Positions 63,989 through 64,000 of a stretch of DNA of 64,000 bases are shown one piece after another; position 1 is the stretch's first letter, and each line of letters opens with the position of its first letter. Source of the DNA: Taishania sp. GTDB lineage: Bacteria; Bacteroidota; Bacteroidia; Flavobacteriales_D; Crocinitomicaceae. The notes beneath the pieces were generated by a model. It searched no databases. It was not told the DNA's origin and saw nothing but the letters and a program-made list of their open reading frames with translations. The position numbers and the translations under genes were made by a program. The stretch spans positions 1 to 64,000 of the forward strand of contig JASLGM010000047.1 of assembly GCA_030150045.1 (NCBI GenBank), read 5' to 3'.

Positions 63989-64000
63989 GCAAACACTACT

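Overview
The window is AT-rich DNA from a member of the Bacteroidota, most likely a Flavobacteriales bacterium of the Crocinitomicaceae/Fluviicola type. The family is an inference from gene content, not from a marker tree. Supporting signs are gliding-motility genes (gldF, gldG), a PorP/SprF-type protein beside a giant adhesin with a CHU_C/gliding C-terminal domain, a secreted protease with a type IX secretion (T9SS) sorting tail, a bacillithiol gene (bshB1), a CarB without its C-terminal regulatory domain, and many TAnnTTTG promoter -7 boxes.

Layout. 1-6904 (minus): the 5' end of a PorP/SprF gene and a 2259-residue secreted adhesin with three ~385-residue modules, ten HYR-type repeats and a CHU_C tail. 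7544-9501: SDR oxidoreductase, small secreted protein, GmhA-like isomerase. 9631-13275: fur, STAS, purA, OstA-like run. 13272-16651: pcm, a decayed nuclease-like pseudogene, FAH-family hydrolase, DUF5694 lipoprotein. 16965-21134: acyl-CoA carboxyltransferase, ElaA-like acetyltransferase, M13 peptidase. 21915-25013 (minus): DUF4834 and carB. 25190-32350: rhomboid-TPR, PyrR-like transferase, murQ, gldF-gldG-DUF4340-like, dnaN. 32682-38059: S41 peptidase, then minus-strand pdhC, pdhA, DUF3298 lipoprotein and cdd. 38362-44615: mtaB, an ankyrin/DUF2271/PepSY-flavoreductase operon and mnmD. 45027-50529: dnaB, a conserved secreted protein and an M43 protease. 50968-63988: gyrB, glutathione peroxidase, OmpA-like, TRIC channel, WD40, ComA-like, TPR, typA, DEAD-box helicase, bshB1 and a secreted protein.

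Most genes are housekeeping. Accessory content lies in the cell-surface proteins, the probable extracytosolic flavin electron-transfer operon (39787-43928), a rhomboid that has lost its catalytic histidine, and the intergenic regions.

The most unusual signal is non-coding. Two dispersed repeat families (called A, seven copies, and B, five copies) fill the gene-free gaps. Copies keep the junction or loop sequences, but their helices differ in sequence while staying complementary, as expected of structured RNA or DNA elements. A second unusual feature is a textbook intrinsic terminator lying inside the signal-peptide codons of the OstA-like gene just after purA. No tRNA, rRNA, CRISPR array or complete insertion sequence was seen.
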